Source of the DNA: JBBPYA01 sp038200385
Lineage (GTDB): Bacteria > Actinomycetota > Actinomycetes > Mycobacteriales > Geodermatophilaceae
Direction of reading: 5' to 3'
NCBI GenBank assembly: GCA_038200385.1
Contig: JBBPYA010000144.1
Coordinates: forward strand, 1 to 16,815
DNA length: 16,815 nt
How positions within the stretch are numbered: position 1 is the stretch's first letter; each line of letters starts with the position of its first letter. The position numbers were made by a program, and so were the translations under genes. A model generated the notes under the pieces. That model saw only the letters and a program-made list of their open reading frames with translations. It was not told the origin of the DNA and ran no database searches. Below are positions 7,540-15,077 of this stretch, in pieces.

Positions 7540-8961
7540 TCAGCGCCGGCGCAGCGCATCGAGGAACATCTCACGCACCCCGTCGACGTGCCGGTCCAGC
7601 TCGGCCGGGTCCCAGCCTCCGGTGGGTACGGGTGGCAGCACCTCGACGCGCAGGACCCCGGGCCGGATCACCAGCGACTTCTTCCACATCAGGTCGCCGG
7701 CGTTGTGGATCACCACGGGGACCATGGGCACGCCGGCCTGCAGGGCCATGTGGAAGGCACCCTTCTTGAACGGTCCCAGCGCCCGGGTCGAGGACCGGGT
7801 GCCCTCCGGTGCGATCGCCACCGAGACCCCGGCGGCCAGCCGCTGGAGTACCGGTTCCAGCGCGGCCCGGGTCTGGTCCCGGTTCCCGCGCTCGACGTAC
7901 GCGACGTCCATCAGCATTCCCAGTGGAGCGAAGAAGGGGTCCCGGGAGGATTCCTTCTTCACCACGCCGGTGAAGTCCTGGCGGAGCAACCGGGCCATGA
8001 TCACCACATCGAGCGCGCTCTGGTGGTTGAACACGAACACCGCGGGCCGGGCCGCCCAGAGGTTCTGCTCGCCCGCGATCTCGACGGTGATCCCGGCCAG
8101 CGCCAGGGCCAGGTCGCCACCGATGCTGGCCAGCAGATTGGCCGCCGTCCGCCGGCTGCCGGTCAGCACACCGACCCCCACGCCGACGCCGAGGGAGGCC
8201 GCGACCGACCCGAGTGCCGCGCCGGTGCGCACCACGTCCAGCGGCCGGGCCCGTCCCCGCCCGCGCAGCTGCCGCACCGGCCAGCCGCGCTCGGCGGCCA
8301 CCCGCGCCAACCCCCGACCCGGGTTCAGCGGCCGCGGGTGCCCGACGGTGTCGAGGAAGGCGACGTCCTCGTCGCCGTTGCCGTAGGCGTAGCACTGCGA
8401 CAGGTCCACGTCTGCGGCCACCGCGTAGGCGCGGACCGCGGCAGCCTTGCCCTCGCCCCAGAGGATGGGTCCGGCGACCCGGCCGGTGAGCACTCCGTCG
8501 ACCACCTCGACGCCGGAGCACAGCACCTCCTCGATGCCCAGGTCGCGGGCCAACGGCGCCACCTGGTAGCGCGTCGCGGAGGTGGCCAGCACGACGGTGT
8601 GCCCCTTGCTGCGGTGCGCGGCGACGAGGTCGCGGGCCTCCGGATACACCCGCCCGGCGATGGTCGAGCCGAACAGCCGCTCCCCGACGTCGAGCAGCTC
8701 CTGCTCGGCCAGCCCCGCCCAGGCCTGGACCGTCTGCGTGAGCAGCCCGGTGATGTCGGCGGTGCGCACCCGGTAGTCCAGCGTGGCCGCGGCCGAGCGG
8801 GCGAACTCCACCGGGCCGATCTGGCCGCGGCGCAGCCGGTCGCGGTAGAAGTCGACTCCGGAGTACCCCTCGATCAGGGTGCCGTCGAAGTCGAAGAACG
8901 CGACGATGCCGGGCCCGGACGCCCCCGCGAGGACCTCGTCGAGCTCGGTGCGGCCGGTCAC
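7540..8961 (-). CDS. plsC: HAD-family phosphatase fused to 1-acylglycerol-3-phosphate acyltransferase
   Basis: A 473-residue two-domain protein. Residues 1 to about 235 are a HAD-IB phosphatase of the SerB type: DFDGTL nucleophile motif (Asp24, Asp26), the Ser/Thr motif LATSAT at 125-130, Lys172 and the acidic motif GNGDED at 194-199. A Gly/Val-rich hydrophobic stretch (about 248-267) follows. The acyltransferase domain has the HX4D motif NHQSALD (His313, Asp318) and EGTRS at 386-390. Such acyltransferases turn lysophosphatidic acid into phosphatidic acid at the membrane. The same fusion is known in mycobacteria, beside plsB2; the phosphatase substrate is not established. The GTG start overlaps the plsB stop (GTGA, 8958-8961), implying translational coupling, so a plsB frameshift could also affect its expression. 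Confidence 0.93.
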   Translation of the reverse strand: MTGRTELDEVLAGASGPGIVAFFDFDGTLIEGYSGVDFYRDRLRRGQIGPVEFARSAAATLDYRVRTADITGLLTQTVQAWAGLAEQELLDVGERLFGSTIAGRVYPEARDLVAAHRSKGHTVVLATSATRYQVAPLARDLGIEEVLCSGVEVVDGVLTGRVAGPILWGEGKAAAVRAYAVAADVDLSQCYAYGNGDEDVAFLDTVGHPRPLNPGRGLARVAAERGWPVRQLRGRGRARPLDVVRTGAALGSVAASLGVGVGVGVLTGSRRTAANLLASIGGDLALALAGITVEIAGEQNLWAARPAVFVFNHQSALDVVIMARLLRQDFTGVVKKESSRDPFFAPLGMLMDVAYVERGNRDQTRAALEPVLQRLAAGVSVAIAPEGTRSSTRALGPFKKGAFHMALQAGVPMVPVVIHNAGDLMWKKSLVIRPGVLRVEVLPPVPTGGWDPAELDRHVDGVREMFLDALRRR

Positions 8962-9500
8962 GGCAGGGCCGCCTCGGTCCGGCGCAACGCCAGCTCGCTG
9001 ATCCGCTCGACGCGCTGCAGCACCTCACGCAGCTCCGCGGCGAACTCGGCACGCCGCCGGGTCAGCCCGGCGTCGCCGGGCCCGAGCAGATCCCGGTTCC
9101 CGGCCAACCGCAGCGCGGTGCGGAACAGCTCCTCCGAGATCGATTCCGAGGAGTGCACCCGCTGCTGCAGGTGGTATTGCCGCGCCACGGGAACGCAGCC
9201 CGCGACCAAGGCGTCAGCGTCGACCGCGAGCCCGGGCGGGCGCAGCACGAGCTGGTCGGCGACCACCCGGTAGGCCTCCAGGAACGAGCGCAGCACCCGG
9301 TGCGCGAGGTGCAGCGACAGCCCCCGCAGGCCCGCCAGCGCGGCATCCGGGTCGCCCTCGCTGCGTTCCCAGTCCGGATCCACGATCGCCAGCTCCTCGC
9401 GCAGCTGCTCGGCGAACTCCCGCTTGGTGCCGAAGAAGAACTCGAACTTCAGCAGGTCGCGCAGCGCCAGCGCGTCGGCCCACGCCGCGTCGGTCGGTGC

Positions 9501-9572
9501 GGCTTTGTCCGTCGATCCGGCTTTGTCCGTCGATCCGGCTTTGTCGGCTGATGGGGCGTTGTCGGCCGATCC
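9501..9572 (-). repeat. Four 18-bp tandem repeats encoding a hexapeptide in plsB
   Basis: Units begin at 9501, 9519, 9537 and 9555. The first two are identical (GGCTTTGTCCGTCGATCC on the plus strand) and the others diverge slightly. On the coding strand they read GSADNA, PSADKA, GSTDKA, GSTDKA, followed by a degenerate APTDAA. They form a polar linker just before the conserved LRDLLKFEFFFG segment. The 18-bp period keeps the frame, so copy number can change without disrupting the gene. Confidence 0.85.
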
Positions 9573-10315
9573 GCTCCGGTCGCGGCGCAGCGCCGCGCCG
9601 GCGACGACGAGTTCGGTGATCGCCCGGTTGACGAAGTGGTGCACGACGGTGTTGCGGTAGAACGCCGCCTCCAGGTCGCGCTGCGGGTGTACGGCGTACA
9701 CCGGCTCGACGCCTTCGGCGTACCGAATGACCACGCCGCTGGCCACCAGGTCCCGCAGGGTGCGGGCCACGTCGGACTCGGTCGCGAACTCCCAGGTCCC
9801 CGGGGTCGGGAACTTGCGGACGGCGACGTAGTCCAGCAGCGGGTCGAGGATCGCGCAGGGCTCCCGCACGCTCAGCGCGCGGCCCTTCATCCCGAGCAGG
9901 GCCAGGGTGACCAGCGAGGTGCCGGTGATGGGGGTGACCTGGTTGATCCGGTGGCTGACCTCAAAGGCGAGCTTCTGCACCGCCAGCCGGCCGGCCGGCC
10001 GACCATGCCGCAGCGACAGCGGCTCGCCGAAGTGGACGTGCGCCGAGCCGAGCCCGCTGCCCTGCACCCGGCCGTAGCGCAGCAGCCAGCGCAGCCCCTC
10101 CGGGCGCTTGTGGCCGCCCCGCTGCTCGGCGACCATCGTCGCCACCTCGTGCAGCTGCTCGTAGGCGATCGACACCGGCACCAGGTAGACGTCGTCGACC
10201 GCGCTGTCGCGGACGGCGTCGGCCAGGTAGGCCAGCAGCCCGAACCGGGGCGGGCGAAGCTTCCCGGTCCGGCTCCGACCACCCTCGAGATACCACTCGA
10301 GGTTCTGCCGCCGAT

Positions 10316-10322
10316 CCACACC
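10316..10322 (-). other. Probable frameshift site in plsB
   Basis: The plus strand reads CCACACC; deletion of one CA (TG on the coding strand) restores continuous PlsB homology from RHLV to DRRQNLEW. The simplest explanation is a tandem dinucleotide duplication. Confidence 0.8.
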
Positions 10323-10816
10323 AGGTGCCGCAGATAGCTGCGAACGCAGAACTTGTAGATCGCGTCGTCAGCGAAGCTGCGCCGGATGTAGATGACGCCG
10401 GTCCGCCGGGCCAGCGGCCCCATCGGCCAGAACGACAGGTTGATCCCGCCCAGCAGGTGGGTGGGCGGGAAGCCGTTGCCGGCCAGCACCGACTGCGCGA
10501 CGATCGGGTCGAGGTAGGACTTGTGCGCGGGCAGGAACACCAGCGGGTGGGTCTGGTTCAGGGCGTGCAGCTCGTCAAGCCGGGACCGGTCCACCTCGAC
10601 GCCGTAGGCCCGGGCGAACCAGCTACCCAACCGGTCGACCACGCCGATCGCGCGGTCGTCGTGCGCCGCGACCAGCTCGCGCAGGCAGCGTCCGGCCCGC
10701 TCCCGGGCCTGTTCCGGCGGCTGCCCCAGCTCCGCGGCCAGGGCCGCCAGTCCCGTGCAGAACGCCGGGTCCATGGCGATCAGCTCGACCACGACCGCCG
10801 GATCGGAGTGTTGCAT

Positions 10817-10896
10817 CCGCCCACGATAGGGCCGTCGGACCGGTCTTCAGCGCCGGTCGAAGGGCCGGATCCGGTGCCATGCCTAGGGTGAGCGCC
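10817..10896. promoter_or_regulatory. Compact divergent promoter region, plsB/crcB
   Basis: About 62-80 bp lie between the two divergent starts. Towards plsB, a TATCGT hexamer (minus strand) sits 6 bases before the ATG. Towards crcB, TAGGGT (10884-10889) sits 7 bases before the GTG at 10897. Both spacings fit TANNNT -10 boxes of leaderless actinobacterial transcripts. No good -35 box is evident on either side, and no fluoride riboswitch-like sequence is present. Confidence 0.35.
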
Positions 10897-11370
10897 GTGA
10901 CGAGCGCCCCCGAGCCCGCCGGTCTCGACGCACCGGCCATCGACCTGGCCGGGCAGCCCACGGACAAGGAATGGCACGTCCTGGCCGTGGTGGCCCTCGG
11001 CGGGGCGTTGGGCGCGCTCGCGCGGTACGCCGTCGAGCGGGCGCTCCCGGCAACGGCCGGCAGCTTTCCGGTTGCCACGTTCACGGCCAACCTGCTCGGC
11101 TGCCTGGTCATCGGGGCGGTCGCCGGCTGGGTGCTGCGCCCGGGCGCGCACCGGCTGCTCCGTCCGTTCGTGGCGACGGGGGTCCTGGGTGGGTTCACCA
11201 CGTTCTCGACGTACACCATCCAGGTGCTCACCGCCGCGTTGCACTCGCGGGTGGACGTCGCGGCCGGCTACCTGCTCGCGACCCTGCTGGGGGCCCTCGT
11301 CGCCGTGGAGGCCGGGTTCGTGGTGAGCCGGGCGCTGGCCCGCCGGCGGCCCGGGTCGGGCCGGCGGTGA
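10897..11370 (+). CDS. crcB: CrcB/Fluc fluoride channel, first subunit
   Basis: A 157-residue small membrane protein of the CrcB/Fluc family, which exports fluoride passively as antiparallel dimers. After a polar N-terminal tail of about 26 residues there are four hydrophobic segments (about 28-48, 60-80, 90-112, 121-147). Family signatures are GGALGALARY, the pore-side Asn65 in TFTANLLG, and GGFTTFSTYTIQ at 98-109. The stop overlaps the GTG of the next crcB gene (GTGA), so the two are co-translated and may form a heterodimer, as is common for paired genes in Gram-positive bacteria. The start is uncertain: GTG 10897 has a GGTGA SD 5 bases upstream (or a leaderless -10 box), while an in-frame ATG at 10879 would add six residues without an SD. 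Confidence 0.93.
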   Translation: MTSAPEPAGLDAPAIDLAGQPTDKEWHVLAVVALGGALGALARYAVERALPATAGSFPVATFTANLLGCLVIGAVAGWVLRPGAHRLLRPFVATGVLGGFTTFSTYTIQVLTAALHSRVDVAAGYLLATLLGALVAVEAGFVVSRALARRRPGSGRR

Positions 11371-11729
11371 CGTTCCTGCTGGTCGCCGTCGGCGCGGCCG
11401 TGGGGGCGCCGCTGCGGTACCTGATCGCGCGCGTCGTCGACGTCCGGGTGGGGTCGGTGTTCCCGTGGGGGATCCTCACCGTCAACGTCGCCGGCTCGCT
11501 CCTGCTGGGGGTGCTGACCGGGCTGGTGGCCCCGCCGTCCTGGCAGGCCGGCGTGGGCGTGGGGTTCTGCGGGGCACTGACGACCTACAGCGCCTTCGGC
11601 TTCGACACCGTGGTGCTGGCCGAGGCCCGGGAGCGGCTGCTGGCGCTGCTCAACGTGGTCGCCTCCCTGGTCGGGGGGCTGGCCGCGGCTCTTGCGGGGA
11701 TCGCGCTGGGCAGTGCGCTGACCGGCTGA
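11367..11729 (+). CDS. crcB: CrcB/Fluc fluoride channel, second subunit
   Basis: A 120-residue protein, the usual length for the family and without the N-terminal tail of its partner. It has four hydrophobic segments (about 3-21, 33-55, 62-84, 93-117), the GAAVGAPLRYL start motif, Asn40 in TVNVAGS, and GALTTYSAFGFD at 69-80. Ser and Phe residues of the family's central signature (TFSTF-like, here TYSAF) are present. It starts at a GTG overlapping the stop of the upstream crcB, indicating coupled translation. The two proteins differ enough that a heterodimeric channel is more likely than simple redundancy (inference). Confidence 0.94.
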   Translation: MTFLLVAVGAAVGAPLRYLIARVVDVRVGSVFPWGILTVNVAGSLLLGVLTGLVAPPSWQAGVGVGFCGALTTYSAFGFDTVVLAEARERLLALLNVVASLVGGLAAALAGIALGSALTG

Positions 11730-11810
11730 CCGCGCCCCGCCGTGCAGGCCGCGGCAGCCGGTCGGATCCGCGCCGGGCCACCGGTCGCCGAGATGCGTTT
11801 CAATGGACCC

Positions 11811-13439
11811 ATGCACCCCCCTGCCGGCGAGCCGGACGGTCGCAAGCGGACCTTTGCGACCCGTGCCGAGCGACGGCGCGCGGAGTCGGCCCGGCGCCGT
11901 GAGGACGGTCCCCCGATCGGGCTCGGCGGTGCGACGTTCTCCCTCGCCCTGCTGCTCACCGCCGTCGGCACCCTGATCCCCGGGGTGGCCTTCATCGCCG
12001 CCGGCCGCCGGCGGCTCGGCATCGGGCTGGTCGCGGGGAGCGTGCTGATCCTCGCCGTGCTGGTCTGGTTGGCCACCGGGGGGCAGCGCACCGCGCTGCA
12101 CCTCGCCGTGGACCCCGGCGCGCTGCTGCTGCTGGGGGTGCTGCTGCCGCTGGCGGCGTTGGCGTGGGCGCTGATCGTGATCGGTGGATACGGCGTCGTC
12201 CGGCCGATGCGCACGAGCCCGCTGCAGCGCGGGATCGGCGCCGGGGTGGTGTCGCTGCTGTGCCTGGCCGTCGTGCTGCCGACCGTGGTGGCCTCGCGGT
12301 ATGCGTTCGTGCAGCGGGACTTGATCAGCACCGTCTTCGCCGTACAAGGCAAGAGCGCCACCGTTCCGACCGGGGTCACCACGACCGACCCCTGGGCCGG
12401 GCAGGCCAGGGTCAACCTGCTCCTGCTCGGCGGCGACGGCGGTCCCGGCCGGGAGGGCGTGCGGACCGACACCGTCATCGTGGCCAGCATCGACACCGCC
12501 ACCGGTGACACCACGCTGCTGAGCCTGCCGCGCAACCTGGAGAACCTGCCGTTCCCGCCCGGTCCACTGCGCACGGTGTACCCGAAGGGGTTCAAGGCTC
12601 CGGGCAACGAGGGTGAGCAGCTGCTCAACGCGATCTACCGCAACGTGACGATTGACCACCCGGACATCCTGAAGAATACCGACAATCTCGGCGCGGACGT
12701 GCTCAAGCTCGGCGTCGGCGAGGCACTCGGGATCAACGTCGACTACTACATGCTGATCAACCTGGAGGGCTTCAAGCAGCTCGCCGACGCCCTCGGCGGG
12801 ATCACCGTCAACATCAACGACTGGGTTCCGATCGGGGGGGTCACCGATCTGGGGATCCGGCCGGACAACTACCTGCACCCCGGCCCGGACCAGCACCTCA
12901 ACGGCTTCCAGGCGCTGTGGTTCGCCCGCGGCCGCTACGGCTCCTCGGACTACGCCCGGATGGACCGGCAGCGCTGCGTGATCAACGCGGTGATCGCCCA
13001 GGCGAACCCGGTCACGCTGCTGTCGCGGTACCAGGCGCTCGCGGCCACCACCAGGGACATCCTGCAGACCGACATCCCGCAGACCCTGCTGCCGGCGTTC
13101 GTGGACCTGGCGCTGCGGATCAAGGACGGCCGGACCACGAGCGTCGTGTTCGACAACACCGTGATCAACCCGGCCTACCCGGACTACAACCTGATCCGGG
13201 CCACCGTGAAGCAGGCCCTGGCGCCCCCACCACCGCCCCCGGCCGGGCCGTCGACGTCCAGCGCGCCGACCTCGCCCTCCACCGCGTCGCCGACGACCAC
13301 CGCGCCGTCGACCACCCCGCCGCCGGTCGACTCCGGAGTGCCGCCGGCCGCGCAGGCGCTCGCCTCGTCCTGCGCCTACGACCCCGCCGCCGCCGAGGCG
13401 GCACTGAAGCAGGGCGAACCCCCCACCCGCGGCGGCTGA
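11811..13439 (+). CDS. LytR-CpsA-Psr (LCP) family cell-wall glycopolymer ligase with four membrane segments
   Basis: A 542-residue protein. LCP enzymes move lipid-linked glycopolymers onto peptidoglycan outside the membrane. A basic cytoplasmic tail (KRTFATRAERRRAESARRR) is followed by four predicted membrane segments (about 42-64, 69-90, 103-127, 141-163). The LCP domain (about 200-395) has LLLGGDGG (Asp209), RTDT (Arg218, Asp220), LPRN (Arg241) and ARGRYGSSDYARMDRQR (372-388); these Arg and Asp residues bind pyrophosphate and metal in the family. The C-terminus (from about 470) is a Pro/Ser/Thr-rich tail that may cross the wall, ending in a short AAxA-rich segment. Most LCP proteins have one to three membrane segments. 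The start is uncertain: ATG 11811 is preferred, but ATG 11793 and GTG 11742 are in frame and no strong SD is visible for any. Confidence 0.92.
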   Translation: MHPPAGEPDGRKRTFATRAERRRAESARRREDGPPIGLGGATFSLALLLTAVGTLIPGVAFIAAGRRRLGIGLVAGSVLILAVLVWLATGGQRTALHLAVDPGALLLLGVLLPLAALAWALIVIGGYGVVRPMRTSPLQRGIGAGVVSLLCLAVVLPTVVASRYAFVQRDLISTVFAVQGKSATVPTGVTTTDPWAGQARVNLLLLGGDGGPGREGVRTDTVIVASIDTATGDTTLLSLPRNLENLPFPPGPLRTVYPKGFKAPGNEGEQLLNAIYRNVTIDHPDILKNTDNLGADVLKLGVGEALGINVDYYMLINLEGFKQLADALGGITVNINDWVPIGGVTDLGIRPDNYLHPGPDQHLNGFQALWFARGRYGSSDYARMDRQRCVINAVIAQANPVTLLSRYQALAATTRDILQTDIPQTLLPAFVDLALRIKDGRTTSVVFDNTVINPAYPDYNLIRATVKQALAPPPPPPAGPSTSSAPTSPSTASPTTTAPSTTPPPVDSGVPPAAQALASSCAYDPAAAEAALKQGEPPTRGG

Positions 13440-13514
13440 GCGGTGCGGCGGACCGACCCTGCCGTCGCTCGCCGGCGCCTGGCGGCTCGACAGGCCGGAC
13501 AGATCCGCCCCGGC

Positions 13515-13520
13515 TAGGCT
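13515..13520 (+). promoter_or_regulatory. Possible -10 box for otsA
   Basis: TAGGCT matches the actinobacterial TANNNT -10 form and lies 53 bases before the otsA GTG. A TCGACA at about 13487 is the nearest -35-like sequence but is too far away (22-base spacer). The otsA leader has AAGGGA (13554-13559) 14 bases before the GTG, a longer SD spacing than usual. Confidence 0.3.
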
Positions 13521-13573
13521 GGGCGGCGGCCGATCGCGGCCACCCCACCTGAGAAGGGACGGCGTACCGCACC

Positions 13574-14968
13574 GTGCCAGTAGGCAGTTCGGTCGTCATC
13601 GTCGCCAACCGGCTTCCGTTGGACCAGGTGCAGACCCCCGACGGTGACATCGGGTGGCAACGGAGCCCCGGCGGGCTGGTCACCGCGCTGGAGCCGTTCA
13701 TGCGGGCCCGCTCCGGAGCCTGGCTCGGCTGGTCAGGGGCGGCCGGACCGGCGCAGCCGGAGTTCGACCACGAGGGCCTGCACCTGGTGCCGATCCCGTT
13801 GTCGGCCGAGGAGGTCGCCCGCTACTACGAGGGCTTCTCCAACGCCTCGCTGTGGCCGCTGTACCACGACGTCGTCCAGCGCCCGGAGTTCCACCGGTCC
13901 TGGTGGGAGGCCTACCTGGACGTGAACAACCGCTTCGCCGAGGCCGCCGCCAAGACCGCGGCCCCGGAGGCGACGGTCTGGGTGCACGACTACCAGCTGC
14001 AGCTCGTGCCGCAGCTGCTGCGGGCGCTGCGCCCGGACCTGCGGATCGGCTTCTTCCTGCACATCCCGTTCCCCCCGATGGAGCTGTTCATGCAGCTGCC
14101 GTGGCGGCGGCAGATCATCGGCGGCCTGCTCGGCGCCGACCTGGTCGGTTTCCAGCGGCCGATGGGGGCGCAGAACTTCCTGCAGATCGCCCGCCGGATG
14201 CACGACGTGCAGCGCTCCGGGTCCGGCGTCGAACACGAGGGGCGCCGGATCGAGGTCGGGTCCTTCCCGATCTCGATCGACACCCGCAGCTTCGACGAGC
14301 TGGCCTCCTCGGCGCCGGTGCGGGAGCGGGCCGCGCAGATCCGCCGTGACCTGGGCAATCCGGACAAGGTGATCCTCGGTGTCGACCGGCTGGACTACAC
14401 CAAGGGGATCGGGGTCCGGCTGCAGGCCTTCTACGAGCTGTTGCAGGACGGGACGGCGACCGCCCCGCAGACCGTCCTGGTCCAGGTGGCCACGCCCAGC
14501 CGGGAGCGGATCGAGCACTACGTCACGATGCGGGAGGACATCGAGCGCACCGTCGGGCACATCAACGGCGAGTTCGCCGGGATCGGCGGCCCGGCCGTGC
14601 ACTACCTGCACCAGTCGATGCCTCGCGCGGAGCTGGCCGCGCTGTACCGGGCGGCCGACGTGATGGCGGTGACGCCGTACCGGGACGGGATGAACCTGGT
14701 GGCCAAGGAGTACGTCGCCGCCCGCGGTGATCACGGCGGGGCGCTGGTGCTCTCGGAGTTCGCCGGTGCCGCGGCGGAGCTGCGCCAGGCGTTCCTCGTC
14801 AACCCGCACGACATCAGCGGGGTCAAGCAGGCGCTGCGTGACGCGCTGACCCTGGATCCGGCGGAGGGGGCTCGCCGGATGCGGGCGATGCGCCGGACCG
14901 TCCGCCGCTACGACCTGGACCACTGGGCGGAGTCGTTCTTCGCCGCCCTGGACGGACCGGCCGGGTGA
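13574..14968 (+). CDS. otsA: Trehalose-6-phosphate synthase
   Basis: A 464-residue GT20 glycosyltransferase, the usual OtsA length, which joins a nucleotide-glucose to glucose 6-phosphate to give trehalose 6-phosphate in the cytoplasm. Motifs in order: VANRLP near the start (Arg13), GGLVTAL, WLGWSG, VHDYQLQL (137-144), FFLHIPFPP, DRLDYTKG (271-278, with the phosphate-binding Arg272 and Lys277), RDGMNLVAKEY (370-380) and LVLSEFAGAA. All expected active-site elements appear intact. The start is GTG; the sequence matches family N-termini within a few residues. otsB follows on the same strand 109 bp later, completing the pathway. The preceding LCP gene is 134 bp away, with a possible otsA promoter between. 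Confidence 0.97.
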   Translation: MPVGSSVVIVANRLPLDQVQTPDGDIGWQRSPGGLVTALEPFMRARSGAWLGWSGAAGPAQPEFDHEGLHLVPIPLSAEEVARYYEGFSNASLWPLYHDVVQRPEFHRSWWEAYLDVNNRFAEAAAKTAAPEATVWVHDYQLQLVPQLLRALRPDLRIGFFLHIPFPPMELFMQLPWRRQIIGGLLGADLVGFQRPMGAQNFLQIARRMHDVQRSGSGVEHEGRRIEVGSFPISIDTRSFDELASSAPVRERAAQIRRDLGNPDKVILGVDRLDYTKGIGVRLQAFYELLQDGTATAPQTVLVQVATPSRERIEHYVTMREDIERTVGHINGEFAGIGGPAVHYLHQSMPRAELAALYRAADVMAVTPYRDGMNLVAKEYVAARGDHGGALVLSEFAGAAAELRQAFLVNPHDISGVKQALRDALTLDPAEGARRMRAMRRTVRRYDLDHWAESFFAALDGPAG

Positions 14969-15037
14969 GCCGCCGGACCGGCCGGGTGAGCCGCCGGACC
15001 GGCCCTGTGAGCTGCCGGACCGGCCGGGTGAGCTGCC
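14954..15037 (+). repeat. Four 21-bp tandem repeats carrying successive in-frame stops after otsA
   Basis: Units start at 14954, 14975, 14996 and 15017. Units 1 and 2 are identical (GGACCGGCCGGGTGAGCCGCC) and 3 and 4 differ at one to three bases. Unit 1 contains the last otsA codons and its TGA. Because 21 is a multiple of three, every unit encodes GP(A/V)-like residues followed by TGA in the otsA frame. A degenerate fifth unit begins at 15038. The array fills most of the otsA-otsB gap. Confidence 0.9.
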
Positions 15038-15043
15038 GGGCCG

Positions 15044-15059
15044 GCCGCTGCGAAGCGGC
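15044..15059 (+). other. Short GNRA-loop hairpin before otsB
   Basis: GCCGCT and AGCGGC pair around a GCGA tetraloop, 18 bases before the otsB start. It may affect otsB translation or attenuate transcription. It is too short to call a terminator with confidence. Confidence 0.35.
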
Positions 15060-15077
15060 GCGGGGGCCCGACCGGCC

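Larger units (their letters stand above)
8958..10816 (-). pseudogene. plsB: Glycerol-3-phosphate acyltransferase, reading frame broken by a 2-base insertion
   Basis: PlsB performs the first acylation of glycerol 3-phosphate in phospholipid synthesis. The N-terminal part (ATG at 10816) carries HKSYLD (His98, Asp103), GGINLSFWPMG and a VIYIRR block, and stays in family-like sequence to RHLV at residue 166. Homology continues in another frame as DRRQNLEWYLEGGRSRTGK, with VPVS and a full C-terminal domain, ending at 8958. Removing one TG from GTGTGG at 10316-10322 would join them into about 618 residues. The first frame otherwise runs as nonsense to 9887. A stop at 10847-10849 blocks any N-terminal extension, so the protein would be about 170 residues shorter than mycobacterial PlsB2 as I recall it. 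Either a recent mutation or a sequencing error; no slippery heptamer suggests programmed frameshifting. A GTG at 10319 could at best start the C-terminal part, which lacks the HX4D motif. Confidence 0.85.

Noticed and set aside
10316..10322. Programmed ribosomal frameshifting in plsB
   Set aside because: No X-XXY-YYZ slippery heptamer, no stop codon at the shift point (the first frame runs on to 9887), and family members use one continuous frame.
10817..10896. Fluoride riboswitch before crcB
   Set aside because: The short leader shows neither the conserved core sequence nor the pseudoknot arms expected for that riboswitch.
14954..15037. CRISPR-like array
   Set aside because: The 21-bp units abut directly without unique spacers, overlap the otsA stop, and no cas genes are nearby.
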